42,621 nucleotides of DNA from SXRF01 sp038043465 (GTDB lineage: Bacteria > Pseudomonadota > Alphaproteobacteria > Rickettsiales > SXRF01), in the NCBI GenBank assembly GCA_038043465.1, contig JBBTBX010000010.1:1-42621 (forward strand), read 5' to 3'. Numbering within the stretch: the stretch's first letter is position 1; each line of letters opens with the position of its first letter. The notes beneath the pieces are model-generated. The model saw only the letters and a program-made list of their open reading frames with translations, did not search any database and had not been told where the DNA came from. The position numbers and the translations under genes were made by a program. This document shows positions 1 through 7,906 of the stretch, piece after piece.

Positions 1-64
1 GTGGAAAACACCTCAGGAAATTTTTAACCGTTGCACTTCAAAATAGAATGGGCGGTGAATATAA

Positions 65-763
65 TTATTTACGTCCCTTAAAACCAATCGCCACTACATA
101 CATCTCCGAAGAATCAGAACGGCTGGCTTTTGGCTTCGCATGTTTGACGCTGGTAAAATCTTTACGCATCTGCGCGAGCAATTCTTTTTCCGCGCCACCT
201 TGAAAAACTTTACAGACAAACACGCCACCAGTTTTCAGAACCTCACAGGCAAAAGGATAGGCTGCTTCGATAAGCACCATTATTCTTATATGGTCTGTTG
301 CCTGATGCCCTGTTGTGTTGGGTGCCATGTCAGATAGCACAACATCAACACCATCTGGAATCATTGCGCGGATAATATCAGGCGCAGAGTCATCCATAAA
401 ATCGAGTTGGATTACACTGGCTGATGGAACCGAAGGCATCGGCAAAATATCCACACCAACCACCAGCGGTTTTTTTTCCGTGGATTTTACCCGCACGGCT
501 GAAACCTGTGTCCATCCACCTGGTGCCGCACCTAAATCCAGAACTGTTTTTCCAACTTTCAAAAAATGGAATTTATCGTCAAGCTCAATAAGCTTATACG
601 CCGCCCGCGAACGGTATCCCTCTTTTTTTGCCAGTGCCACATACGGATCGTTCAACTGTCGCTGCAACCAACGGGTAGATGAGGTTTTGCGACCACGCGC
701 AGTTTTCACCCGCGTTTTAAGTTCACGATTACCTGAAAAACCACCTGAAGCTGATTTGCTCAT
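65..763 (-). CDS. rlmE: 23S rRNA (uridine-2'-O-)-methyltransferase RlmE (FtsJ/RrmJ)
   Basis: The 232-residue product methylates the ribose 2'-O of U2552 in the 23S rRNA A-loop, a late step in 50S subunit maturation, using SAM. The SAM-binding motif VLDLGAAPGGWTQ lies at residues 74-86. The family's K-D-K-E catalytic set is visible as K57 (RAAYKL), D145 (LSDMAPN), K185 (CKVFQGG) and E220 (SSEMY). The product is slightly longer than E. coli RlmE (about 209 aa) because of a basic N-terminal extension. Its ATG overlaps the ppx/gppA stop as ATGA, so the two genes are translationally coupled; this pair is common in Alphaproteobacteria. The family assignment is secure. Confidence 0.96.
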   Translation of the reverse strand: MSKSASGGFSGNRELKTRVKTARGRKTSSTRWLQRQLNDPYVALAKKEGYRSRAAYKLIELDDKFHFLKVGKTVLDLGAAPGGWTQVSAVRVKSTEKKPLVVGVDILPMPSVPSASVIQLDFMDDSAPDIIRAMIPDGVDVVLSDMAPNTTGHQATDHIRIMVLIEAAYPFACEVLKTGGVFVCKVFQGGAEKELLAQMRKDFTSVKHAKPKASRSDSSEMYVVAIGFKGRK

Positions 764-1800
764 GAATTTTGCTTCTCGAGGAGCGACAAAATAATTCCCT
801 CACGCACACCACGATCGGCAATGATTATATCTTTTGTTGGCCAGAGCGTGCTTATAGCTTCAAAAATCGCGCAGCCTGACAGAATAAAATCAGCACGATC
901 CGCCCCGATACATGGATGATTAAACCGTTCATACTGCTTCATATCCAGTAATCTTTTGGTGGTTGCCCTGACATCTTTCACTGGTAAAGTTATGCCATCA
1001 ATTTTAGAGCGATCATAACGTGGCAAATCAAGATGAATGGCAGCAAGAGTAGTTACTGTTCCTGATGTTGATAACAACTGAACATTTGAACCTTCAATTG
1101 TTTGGCTTATCTGATTGGTAATATCAAAAGATTTCAACCTATCTACCAGCGTGCTAACCATGTCAGAAAATGCAATATCAGCAAGATTAGAACCACCAAA
1201 TTTATCGGACAGGTTCATAACCCCGAAACCAACCGAAAGCCAATCGGTAATGGTTTTTCCATTTTCAACATCCACCCACATAAGTTCGGTGCTGCCACCA
1301 CCAATATCAAACACTACTGCTTTTTTTGAATCACCAGTAAGTAAAGATGAGCAACCAGTGAAGGCAAGCTTCGCTTCATCTTCAGTGGATATAATATCAA
1401 TCTCCATACCAATTTCAGAGCGTACATTATCAAGAAATTGCTGCCCGTTTTCAGCGCGACGACAGGCTTCAGTTGCCACAAAGCGTGAATCGGTAAGGTT
1501 ATAACGGCTAATTTTTTTCTGGCAGGCCTTAAGCGCGATTATGGTGCGCTCCATCGCTTCATCAGAAAGCAACCCTGTGGAACTAACACCTTCCCCCAGC
1601 CTTACCACGCGGGAAAAACTATCAAACACACGAAGCCCGCTCACCTTTTTTGCCAAAGGATCTTCAGAGGTAGCTTGTGGCGAGGCTACTAAAAGCCTGC
1701 AGTTATTGGTACCCAAATCGAGCGCGGCAAAAATAGGTTCATATTCTGCCGCCACCCGTCGCTCAAAAGAATCTGGCGCGTCAGTTGACATATCCAGCAT
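760..1800 (-). CDS. Ppx/GppA family phosphatase (exopolyphosphatase / pppGpp phosphohydrolase)
   Basis: The 346-residue product is an ASKHA-fold phosphatase that hydrolyses polyphosphate and/or pppGpp. The N-terminal phosphate-binding loop is FAALDLGTNNCRLLVA (about residues 24-39), and the second nucleotide-binding motif VVFDIGGGSTELMW is around residue 162. It has only the two catalytic ASKHA domains and lacks the C-terminal helical domains of the roughly 510-residue E. coli Ppx. That is the usual short form in Alphaproteobacteria. Sequence alone does not separate Ppx from GppA activity, so no symbol is given. A purine-rich GGAAA lies about 10 nt before the chosen ATG; a second ATG three codons in is possible. 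It is the first gene of a two-gene unit with rlmE. Confidence 0.93.
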   Translation of the reverse strand: MLDMSTDAPDSFERRVAAEYEPIFAALDLGTNNCRLLVASPQATSEDPLAKKVSGLRVFDSFSRVVRLGEGVSSTGLLSDEAMERTIIALKACQKKISRYNLTDSRFVATEACRRAENGQQFLDNVRSEIGMEIDIISTEDEAKLAFTGCSSLLTGDSKKAVVFDIGGGSTELMWVDVENGKTITDWLSVGFGVMNLSDKFGGSNLADIAFSDMVSTLVDRLKSFDITNQISQTIEGSNVQLLSTSGTVTTLAAIHLDLPRYDRSKIDGITLPVKDVRATTKRLLDMKQYERFNHPCIGADRADFILSGCAIFEAISTLWPTKDIIIADRGVREGIILSLLEKQNS

Positions 1801-1977
1801 GGCTGTTGCTTTCCGTTTATCGCCCTAAAGGCATATATTATTGATATCATCATGGAACTACTCTAAAACATAACCGCAACTGATACAAGCCTATCCTTTA
1901 GCCTTTGATTAAAATGTAAATACGGCAATTATATAATTTAAGTTAAATATACATATAAATACAACTAGTTAATTAAT

Positions 1978-2715
1978 ATGAGCAACAATACACATTTCGG
2001 CTTTAAAACTGTTGATGAGAATGAAAAGTCCACGCTTGTGCGCGGGGTTTTTGATAGTGTTGCCACGCGCTATGACGTGATGAATGATTTAATGAGTGCG
2101 GGGTTGCACCGAATCTGGAAAAACGAAATGGTGAATTGGCTCGCTCCAAAAGCTGGAATGCAGATTCTAGATGTGGCTGGCGGCACGGGTGATATTACTT
2201 TTCGTATCAAGGAAAAGGCAGATTGCCACGTCACCGTTTGCGATATTAATTATCAAATGCTGCGTGAAGGAAAAAACCGCGCCACCGACCGTAATATCCG
2301 TGATGGTATAGATTGGGTGTGTGGTGATGCAGAAAATCTGCCACTGCCTGATAACAGTGTGGACGCATATACCATTGCTTTTGGCATCCGCAATGTTACC
2401 CATATTGATAAAGCCCTTAGCGAAGCATATCGCGTGCTTAAAATCGGCGGACGGTTTTTATGTCTGGAGTTCAGCCATCTGCAATATGATTTTCTGCAAA
2501 AAATTTATGATGCTTATTCTTTTGCGGCTATTCCGCGCATTGGCAAAATGGTAACTGGTGATAGTGAATCATATCAATATCTGGTGGAAAGCATCCGCAA
2601 ATTTCCCAAGCAAGATGAATTTGTAGGAATGATTAGCGCGGTAGGTTTTGAGAATGTACAATATCGTAATTTGTCACAAGGCATAGTCGCTATTCATAGC
2701 GGGCGGAAGGTATGA
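1978..2715 (+). CDS. ubiE: Demethylmenaquinone/2-polyprenyl-6-methoxybenzoquinol C-methyltransferase UbiE
   Basis: The 245-residue class I SAM methyltransferase performs the C-methylation step of ubiquinone (and menaquinone) synthesis. The UbiE/Coq5 signature FDSVATRYDVMNDLMS lies near residues 26-41. The SAM site ILDVAGGTGDITF is around residue 63, and AFGIRNV around residue 131 is the conserved family motif. The C-terminal region LSQGIVAIHSG is typical of the family. The gene diverges from ppx/gppA across 177 bp of AT-rich DNA. The last codons (GRKV-stop) lie in a 17-bp sequence repeated 137 bp downstream. In many Alphaproteobacteria ubiB follows directly; here an insertion separates them. 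Confidence 0.96.
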   Translation: MSNNTHFGFKTVDENEKSTLVRGVFDSVATRYDVMNDLMSAGLHRIWKNEMVNWLAPKAGMQILDVAGGTGDITFRIKEKADCHVTVCDINYQMLREGKNRATDRNIRDGIDWVCGDAENLPLPDNSVDAYTIAFGIRNVTHIDKALSEAYRVLKIGGRFLCLEFSHLQYDFLQKIYDAYSFAAIPRIGKMVTGDSESYQYLVESIRKFPKQDEFVGMISAVGFENVQYRNLSQGIVAIHSGRKV

Positions 2716-2854
2716 TAGAATTTTCTAATAATACAAAAACCACCGACCGTCATCCCCACCTTGCGCGGGGATCTAGAACCACAAATTCCGTCATTGGGTG
2801 TGACACTGGATCCCCGATTAAATCGGGGATGACAGAAGGGCGGAAGGTATGATA
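2701..2854. repeat. 17-bp direct repeats bracketing a palindromic element at the ubiE 3' end
   Basis: The sequence GGGCGGAAGGTATGATA occurs at 2701-2717, where it encodes the end of UbiE, and again exactly at 2838-2854. Between the copies lie about 31 bp of AT-rich sequence, an 85-bp palindromic element (2749-2833) and 4 bp. The arrangement looks like a duplication made when this DNA was inserted. The first copy still provides the ubiE stop, so the gene is intact. Whether it is a true target-site duplication or a recombination by-product cannot be told from one copy. Confidence 0.8.
2749..2833. repeat. 85-bp palindromic element, GTCATCCCC family
   Basis: The unit starts GTCATCCCCACCTTGCGCGG and ends CGGGGATGAC, giving complementary ends and a potential long hairpin. 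It has the same length (85 bp) and the same outer arms as the element at 7096-7180, so the two belong to one dispersed family. The right arm has diverged (a GATTAAATC inner palindrome replaces GCGCAAGGC). It lies between ubiE and an unknown minus-strand gene and may act as a bidirectional terminator. Confidence 0.85.
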
Positions 2855-2855
2855 T

Positions 2856-3470
2856 TTACTTGGACATTGCAGCAGTTTTGCCAGCATCCTCACCAAGAAC
2901 GCTAGGATCAACATAGCGAAATTGGCTGAGGGTAAATGCTGGTTTTGTTTCTTCGTTAGAAATATTATTTATAATGATTGGTGGTTTTTTTATATTGTTC
3001 TTTTTATTTTCTTCTTCATTTATATCTTTATTTATTTCATCAACTTTATTTATTGCAAATAACAAAACTTCAACTGCGCTTTTGGTTAGCGCTGCTTTAT
3101 TAGTATCTTTATTATAAACAATCATACCAGATTGCTGGAGTTTTTCTAAATCTACATCTTCACTTTTATCTTTAGGTTCAAAAACAGCGTCCCCACCAAC
3201 TTTTACAGATTTACTGATTCTATCCGCAATCTCAAAAAGTTTAACCGCTAAACTACCATTTATATTGGTTCCAGTGGATTTATCTGTTGATTCTCTTACA
3301 GAGTAATGATCAAGTTTTTTATTAAATCCACTTGTCATATCTGCAAGTAAAATCATCACATCCGTAGATTTATACTCAGCACCGCCATCTGCAACATATC
3401 TTATAAATTTCTTATACCCTTCATCACTCGGGTCTGGGATTTTATTTGATTGTTGTATTAATTCATTCAT
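2856..3470 (-). CDS. Hypothetical protein, AT-rich insertion between ubiE and ubiB
   Basis: This 204-residue protein is not recognised. It has no signal peptide or membrane segment and looks mostly helical and charged. A lysine/asparagine-rich hydrophilic stretch (about residues 150-175: NEEENKKNN, then KKPPIIINNI) precedes a short conserved-looking tail. A good Shine-Dalgarno (AGGA, 8 nt before the ATG) supports expression. The gene runs opposite to ubiE and ubiB, is visibly more AT-rich than either, and follows a repeat-flanked palindrome, so recent acquisition is likely. The function is unknown. Confidence 0.7.
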   Translation of the reverse strand: MNELIQQSNKIPDPSDEGYKKFIRYVADGGAEYKSTDVMILLADMTSGFNKKLDHYSVRESTDKSTGTNINGSLAVKLFEIADRISKSVKVGGDAVFEPKDKSEDVDLEKLQQSGMIVYNKDTNKAALTKSAVEVLLFAINKVDEINKDINEEENKKNNIKKPPIIINNISNEETKPAFTLSQFRYVDPSVLGEDAGKTAAMSK

Positions 3471-3536
3471 TTGTTATATCCTAATTTACATGCTATAAGC
3501 TCCAAATTAATATAAATTAACTATTTGTCAAGTAAG

Positions 3537-5078
3537 ATGCGCCGCAGCCTCCGCAATACCAGACGTTTGCTATCCATCGCCAGAATACTGGCGCAGGAAG
3601 ACGCGCTGTTTATTATTGATGATTTAGAAGTTGCCCCTGCCCTTTCCAGAATTTTCCGAATATTTTCCAGTCGCAAGCCGAATAAACGCAAAGGAGAAAG
3701 GCTGGCAGCAGCTATTGAACGATTAGGCCCAACATTCATAAAACTGGGACAGGCACTTTCCACCCGTTCGGATTTAATCGGTGAAGAATTAGCGGACGAT
3801 CTGGCAGACTTACGCGATAATCTACCGCCTTTTCCCGCTTATATCGCCCGCAAAATTATTGAGGACGAATTCAAGCAGCCGGTTGCTGCATTATTTTCTG
3901 AGTTTAATGATACTCCGGTTGCTGCAGCTTCTATCGCGCAGGTTCACAAAGCAACCAGCAATGATGGAAAAATTGTAGCTGTCAAAATCCTCCGCCCAGA
4001 TATTGAACAAGCCTTTGCCCGTGACCTTGATTTATTTTTCTGGATTGCCGAGATAATTGAAAAGCGCGTCCGTGGCTGGCGACGGTTAAAGCCGGTGCAG
4101 GTGGTACAGACTTTCAAAGAGTCCATATTTTTTGAGCTGGATTTGCGTTTTGAAGCCGCCGCCGCCAGCGAAATGGCAGATAATGTGAAAAATCATGAAG
4201 CCGGTCTTTCCATTCCGTCTATAGATTGGAATTTAAGTTCACGCCGTGTTCTGACTATGAACTGGGTTGATGGAATTCCTTTCAGCGATATTGAAGCGAT
4301 TAAAAATAGTGGTTTTGATGCAAATATAATTTTGGGCAAAGCTGCAAAAAGCCTTTTCTCACAAGTTTTCAAGGATGGTTTTTTCCATGCCGACCTGCAC
4401 CCCGGTAATTTATTCCTTGATAAAAACGGTGATTTAGTCGCCGTTGATTTTGGGATTATGGGGCGGCTGGACTTAAAATCGCGAGTCTATATCGCCGAAA
4501 TCCTGCGTGGGTTCATGAATGAAGATTATAAGTCAGTTGCCGATATGCATTTTGATGCTGGCTATGTTCCATCCACCAAATCGCGGGCAGCATTTACACA
4601 GGCTTGCATGGCAGTTGCTCGTCCGATAATCGGCAAACCACTCAACGAAATATCAGTTGCGAAATTGCTTGGGCAGATGTTTGGCATAGCTGCTGAATTT
4701 GAAATGGAAGTGCAACCACAACTGCTTCTTATGCAGAAAACCATGATGGTGGCGGAAGGCGTGGGCAGGATGCTAAACCCCAGCCTCAATATGTGGGAAC
4801 TGGCAACGCCACTGATTGAAGAGTGGGCAAATGAAAGTTTCGGTATCAAAGCCAAGCTGAAAGAAGGCGCGGGAAATGCCAGAGAAATTGTACAGAAATT
4901 TCCGCATATGTTATTTAATATTGAAAATGCACTGAAAAATATGGGTGATGCAAACGGTATAAAACTTCACCCGCAAACCATAAAAGCAATTGATCAGGAA
5001 CGTAGGCAACGCCATAAAGATTGGCTGACATTTGCCTGGGTGGCACTAACAATATTCGTGTTATCATTAGTGTTCTGA
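3537..5078 (+). CDS. ubiB: Ubiquinone biosynthesis atypical kinase/ATPase UbiB
   Basis: The 513-residue membrane-associated ABC1/ADCK/UbiB protein supports aerobic ubiquinone biosynthesis. The family-defining K-x-G-Q motif is KLGQ at residues 69-72, and the alanine-rich nucleotide loop AAASIAQVH follows. The kinase-like HADLHPGN and VDFGIMG motifs are in the middle of the protein. It ends in a single hydrophobic segment (about 18 residues), where E. coli UbiB has two membrane helices. I chose the ATG at 3537, which gives the usual MRR...R start; an in-frame TTG at 3525 would add four residues. Neither has a strong ribosome-binding site. The gene probably once followed ubiE directly and now has its own short upstream region. 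Confidence 0.94.
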   Translation: MRRSLRNTRRLLSIARILAQEDALFIIDDLEVAPALSRIFRIFSSRKPNKRKGERLAAAIERLGPTFIKLGQALSTRSDLIGEELADDLADLRDNLPPFPAYIARKIIEDEFKQPVAALFSEFNDTPVAAASIAQVHKATSNDGKIVAVKILRPDIEQAFARDLDLFFWIAEIIEKRVRGWRRLKPVQVVQTFKESIFFELDLRFEAAAASEMADNVKNHEAGLSIPSIDWNLSSRRVLTMNWVDGIPFSDIEAIKNSGFDANIILGKAAKSLFSQVFKDGFFHADLHPGNLFLDKNGDLVAVDFGIMGRLDLKSRVYIAEILRGFMNEDYKSVADMHFDAGYVPSTKSRAAFTQACMAVARPIIGKPLNEISVAKLLGQMFGIAAEFEMEVQPQLLLMQKTMMVAEGVGRMLNPSLNMWELATPLIEEWANESFGIKAKLKEGAGNAREIVQKFPHMLFNIENALKNMGDANGIKLHPQTIKAIDQERRQRHKDWLTFAWVALTIFVLSLVF

Positions 5079-5465
5079 TTACTGTTCTTCCACATCCCGC
5101 ATCTCAAACGGCTGCGACGGTCTGTCCACGATGATTACCGCAGGTGCTGAATCAGGGTGAATATTGCAGCGATAAACATAAGTTCCGGAGGTCGTGAATT
5201 GATATGACCATTTATCCCTTGATTTCTTGAGCACAGGGCTTTCAAAATATTCCGCACCAATCGGTGCTCTTTGCAACACGATATCATGTTCATTCCCATA
5301 CATATTTACCCAGGTTACGGTGTCACCGGATTTTATGGTAAGGGACTGTGGCGAGAAGTGATAATTCCAATTATAACTGCCGGGATCTACCTGAACCGTA
5401 TGCGCCACCGGATTAGGGCTGGTGAGAAGCAATGACAGGATAGTTTGTTCCATTATATATTTCAT
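5079..5465 (-). CDS. Cupredoxin-domain protein with an incomplete copper site
   Basis: The 128-residue plastocyanin/azurin-like protein contains LTIKSGDTVTWVNM followed by NEHD, the first His ligand of a type 1 copper site. A YRCNIHPD segment near residue 98 supplies the Cys and second His. The usual axial Met after this loop is missing: the sequence continues DSAPAVIIV. The N terminus has a short hydrophobic run (about residues 8-15), which makes only a weak signal peptide. No clear Shine-Dalgarno precedes the ATG. It abuts the ubiB stop convergently and lies downstream of the DUF3147 gene on the same strand. The domain call is firm; copper binding and electron transfer are inferred. Confidence 0.8.
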   Translation of the reverse strand: MKYIMEQTILSLLLTSPNPVAHTVQVDPGSYNWNYHFSPQSLTIKSGDTVTWVNMYGNEHDIVLQRAPIGAEYFESPVLKKSRDKWSYQFTTSGTYVYRCNIHPDSAPAVIIVDRPSQPFEMRDVEEQ

Positions 5466-5533
5466 GTTTTACTCAATTAGAATTATAGTTAACTAACAAA
5501 ATGATTGCATCATTTTGACGCTGCCTACGGCGC

Positions 5534-5594
5534 GAAAAATCGCGCTTTCGGCTTGCGATTTTCTATAGATGATTAAGCAATTACATGCTTAATC
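5534..5594 (-). terminator. Two hairpins at and beyond the 3' end of the DUF3147 gene
   Basis: The first hairpin, 5571-5594, has perfect 9-bp arms (GATTAAGCA / TGCTTAATC) and a 6-nt loop, and includes the gene's stop codon. The second, 5536-5562, has 8-bp arms (AAAATCGC / GCGATTTT); read on the minus strand it runs into a short T run, as in a Rho-independent terminator. Together they separate the membrane-protein gene from the cupredoxin gene. Confidence 0.55.
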
Positions 5595-5930
5595 AGCTAT
5601 ATGATTATATAAAGCCAAACTAACAGCGTAAATTATTGCCACAGTCAGAGAAGAAAGCAATATGGCTATCGGAAATTTTACCTCCAATTTAAGCAACCAC
5701 GGTAGAATCAGAAAAAATGCCAATGAAGGAATCACCATCCAAAAGACTGAATAAGACATTTTTATTATTTTTTCAGTGTCTTTGCTTTCAATATATATCC
5801 ATATAAAAGCAAGTAGCGAGGTAAGCGGGAGCGATAATAACAGTGCAGAAGCCAGAGTGTAGCGTTTAGCAAGCTCAGACGCAGAAACAATTATGACCGC
5901 CGTAACTAACGTTTTGTATAATAAATACAT
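5589..5930 (-). CDS. DUF3147-family small integral membrane protein
   Basis: The 113-residue, very hydrophobic protein has four predicted membrane segments (about residues 5-20, 27-47, 61-82 and 87-108). The pattern SELAKRYTLASALLLSLPLT followed by an I-W-I-Y-x-E-S-K-D-T loop matches DUF3147 proteins as I remember them. The function of the family is unknown. The gene stands alone, with a hairpin at its stop codon. Confidence 0.75.
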   Translation of the reverse strand: MYLLYKTLVTAVIIVSASELAKRYTLASALLLSLPLTSLLAFIWIYIESKDTEKIIKMSYSVFWMVIPSLAFFLILPWLLKLEVKFPIAILLSSLTVAIIYAVSLALYNHIAD

Positions 5931-5990
5931 AATTTTCTCTCTTGATTTTTAGTTATTGAGCAACTCTATAATATTTGCTAAAATAAACAA

Positions 5991-6461
5991 ATGAATAAGC
6001 TTATTTTGCTATGTTTGTTATTGTTGTTTATGCCACTAAATCTCATGGCAGAAACTTATGTGGGTTCTCCTGCTGATTTATTATCTGGTAGCCAACGCGA
6101 ATATTACCAGCGTGTTTTTAACTATGTAATGGAACATTATAAAGATGAAAAACCGTATGAATGGAAATCAGGCGCGGAAAAAGGAAGCATCCGTGTAAGC
6201 AAGCAATATATCAGCAAATCCAAATCATTATGCCGGAATTTCTCGGAAAGCTTTGTGGTTGATGGTGAATCTGGAAAATATGAAGGAGTTGCCTGTAAGC
6301 GCGAAAGCAAAGGATGGTGCAGGCTTAAAAGTGAAGATGTCCATACCTGTGCTCTTGAACAATCTGAAGATATTACTGATAAAATAATGCGGGATGCAGA
6401 TGGCGCGGTGGATAAAGGAAATGAATTTATCCGCAACACAAAGGATTGGTGGAACAGGTAA
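5991..6461 (+). CDS. Exported four-cysteine protein, 17-kDa surface-antigen-like C-terminal region (copy 1)
   Basis: The 156-residue protein begins with a clear signal peptide (hydrophobic residues 4-18, likely cleavage after LMA at 20). The mature part has four cysteines, in SLCRNF, GVACKR, GWCRL and HTCAL. The order C-R-N-F-x-E ... V-x-G ... G-x-x-C-K-R ... W resembles the C-terminal part of rickettsial 17-kDa-type surface antigens, though I see no glycine-zipper region or lipobox. The gene is followed after 48 bp by a close paralogue. Both share the upstream sequence ATAAACAAATGAATAAG, so the duplication includes the translation start. Likely periplasmic or surface; precise role unknown. 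Confidence 0.75.
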   Translation: MNKLILLCLLLLFMPLNLMAETYVGSPADLLSGSQREYYQRVFNYVMEHYKDEKPYEWKSGAEKGSIRVSKQYISKSKSLCRNFSESFVVDGESGKYEGVACKRESKGWCRLKSEDVHTCALEQSEDITDKIMRDADGAVDKGNEFIRNTKDWWNR

Positions 6462-6509
6462 TTACATTTATAGTTGCATAAATTATTGTCATATTGTTAT
6501 AATAAACAA

Positions 6510-6959
6510 ATGAATAAGTTTTTTTTATTATGTCTGTCGCTAGTTTTTACCCCCATAAATTTATGGGCGGCAGCACCGCAGGCGCAGATACCCGCACCTG
6601 TGGTTTTAACGGCTGATTTATTGACCGGACAACAACGTGAAGATTACCTGCGCATCTTTAATAATGTTATAGAAAACCATAAAACTGATAAGCCATATAA
6701 ATGGCGGACAGGCTCGGCAACCGGTAATATTCTGGTAAGTTCGGAATATCTAAGCAAAAGTGATTCAGTATGCCGGAATTTCTCTGAAGGCTATGTGATT
6801 AATGGTAAAGCCGGACAGGCACAAGGTGTTGTGTGCAGGAAAGATGATAAAAAGGAATGGTGCCGGCTGACATATGAAGATGCCCGTACCTGCAAACCCA
6901 AAGAACCAGAAACTGAGGAAACTACCGACGAAGAAGATAGTTCAACAGAAGAAGAGTGA
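6510..6959 (+). CDS. Exported four-cysteine protein, tandem paralogue (copy 2)
   Basis: The 149-residue paralogue of the preceding gene has a signal peptide (cleavage probably after LWA at 20) and the same four cysteines (VCRNF, VVCRK, EWCRL, RTCKP). I chose the ATG at 6510 rather than one 36 bp upstream because it aligns exactly with the paralogue's start. It ends in a strongly acidic tail (EPETEETTDEEDSSTEEE) in place of the copy-1 C terminus. Just after its stop the sequence ATTTATCCGCAACACA recurs; in copy 1 this encodes FIRNT, so copy 2 has lost the shared ending and acquired a new tail. Confidence 0.75.
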   Translation: MNKFFLLCLSLVFTPINLWAAAPQAQIPAPVVLTADLLTGQQREDYLRIFNNVIENHKTDKPYKWRTGSATGNILVSSEYLSKSDSVCRNFSEGYVINGKAGQAQGVVCRKDDKKEWCRLTYEDARTCKPKEPETEETTDEEDSSTEEE

Positions 6960-7049
6960 TTTATCCGCAACACAGCCTTACAGCAAGTGTTACACTTCAG
7001 TCTAGAACTGTGTATATAATTCAACTGTAATTACAGTGGTGAACAAAGC

Positions 7050-7865
7050 ATGAAAGATATTTTACTCCCCCCCACAACTCTAGGTTGCACCACCTGTCAT
7101 CCCCGCCTTGCGCGGGGATCTATAAACATAATTTCTGACAGAGTGTTTTGCTCTAGATCCCCGCGCAAGGCGGGGATGACGTTCTTTGGTCTGGCTGGAT
7201 TCACACTGGTAGAACTATCCATAGTTCTCGTCATCATTGGTCTAATCGTTGGTGGCGTTATGGTGGGGGAAAGTCTTATACATACTTATGAATTAAGGAG
7301 AGTTGTTTCTGATATTAATCGTTTTAAAACTGCAATAAATACATTCCGACTAAAATATAACGCTTTACCAGGAGATATGGTAGATGCTTCCACTTACTGG
7401 CCAAATTGCTATAGTAATCCTAGTTGGTGTAACGGAAACGGAAATGGGAGATTAGATAGCTCCTCTGAATATCTTAGAGCATGGCAACAACTTACCGACT
7501 CAGGAATACTTGCTGGAAGTTATCGCGGCAATTCCGAAATTATAGTTGGGTCTGGTGACAACGTTCCAGCTGCGGGAATTGGAAAAGGCTTCTACCACCT
7601 TCAGAGTAACGAGACTGGAATAGGCACTATACGATTTTCTTCTTATGTGACTTCCAATTCTACTTGGTGGGGAGCCGTTGTCTCTCCACAGAGTGCCTTT
7701 TATATAGACCAAAAACTTGATAATGGTAAAGCATTATCAGGAAATACGCAGGCAGACAATGGCTCTGGTACCCCAACTTGCCTTAACGGAAGCTGGCTAA
7801 ATCCAAATACAACATATCTGCTAACAACTCAGGATATAGCCTGCCAGATGTTTTTTGATTTTTAA
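7050..7865 (+). CDS. Prepilin-type (type IV pilin/pseudopilin) protein with palindrome-derived 5' end
   Basis: The type III prepilin motif is G|FTLVELSIVLVIIGLIVGG (from residue 51), with the +5 Glu and a hydrophobic helix, so the product should be processed by a prepilin peptidase and join a pilus or type II secretion pseudopilus. A helical stem (VSDINRFKTAINTFRLKYN) and the LPGDM segment typical of such proteins follow, then a glycine/serine/asparagine-rich globular part. Residues 16-43 are encoded by a palindromic element. Translation could start at 7050 (271 aa) or at the ATG created by the element's end at 7176 (229 aa, 8-residue leader MTFFGLAG). The second has a purine-rich AAGGCGGGG just before it. 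No other pilus genes are in the window. Confidence 0.82.
   Translation: MKDILLPPTTLGCTTCHPRLARGSINIISDRVFCSRSPRKAGMTFFGLAGFTLVELSIVLVIIGLIVGGVMVGESLIHTYELRRVVSDINRFKTAINTFRLKYNALPGDMVDASTYWPNCYSNPSWCNGNGNGRLDSSSEYLRAWQQLTDSGILAGSYRGNSEIIVGSGDNVPAAGIGKGFYHLQSNETGIGTIRFSSYVTSNSTWWGAVVSPQSAFYIDQKLDNGKALSGNTQADNGSGTPTCLNGSWLNPNTTYLLTTQDIACQMFFDF
7096..7180. repeat. 85-bp palindromic element within the prepilin 5' coding region
   Basis: Perfect 27-bp inverted ends (GTCATCCCCGCCTTGCGCGG...; mirror ending GGCGGGGATGAC) flank a 31-bp centre. It is open in the frame of the prepilin gene, encoding residues 16-43, and its last bases provide an in-frame ATG (7176-7178). It is the same length and family as the unit at 2749-2833. 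In-frame, protein-coding palindromes of this sort are known from Rickettsia. Confidence 0.9.
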
Positions 7866-7874
7866 TAAATCTTA

Positions 7875-7906
7875 CAAAAAAAATGCAAAACTATTACACG
7901 TTTTGC
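7875..7906 (-). terminator. Rho-independent terminator of gyrA
   Basis: Read on the minus strand, the stem GCAAAAC / GTTTTGC (7-bp arms, 8-nt loop containing the gyrA TAA) is followed at once by A and a run of seven or eight T residues. This is a good intrinsic terminator built into the gyrA 3' end. Confidence 0.8.
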
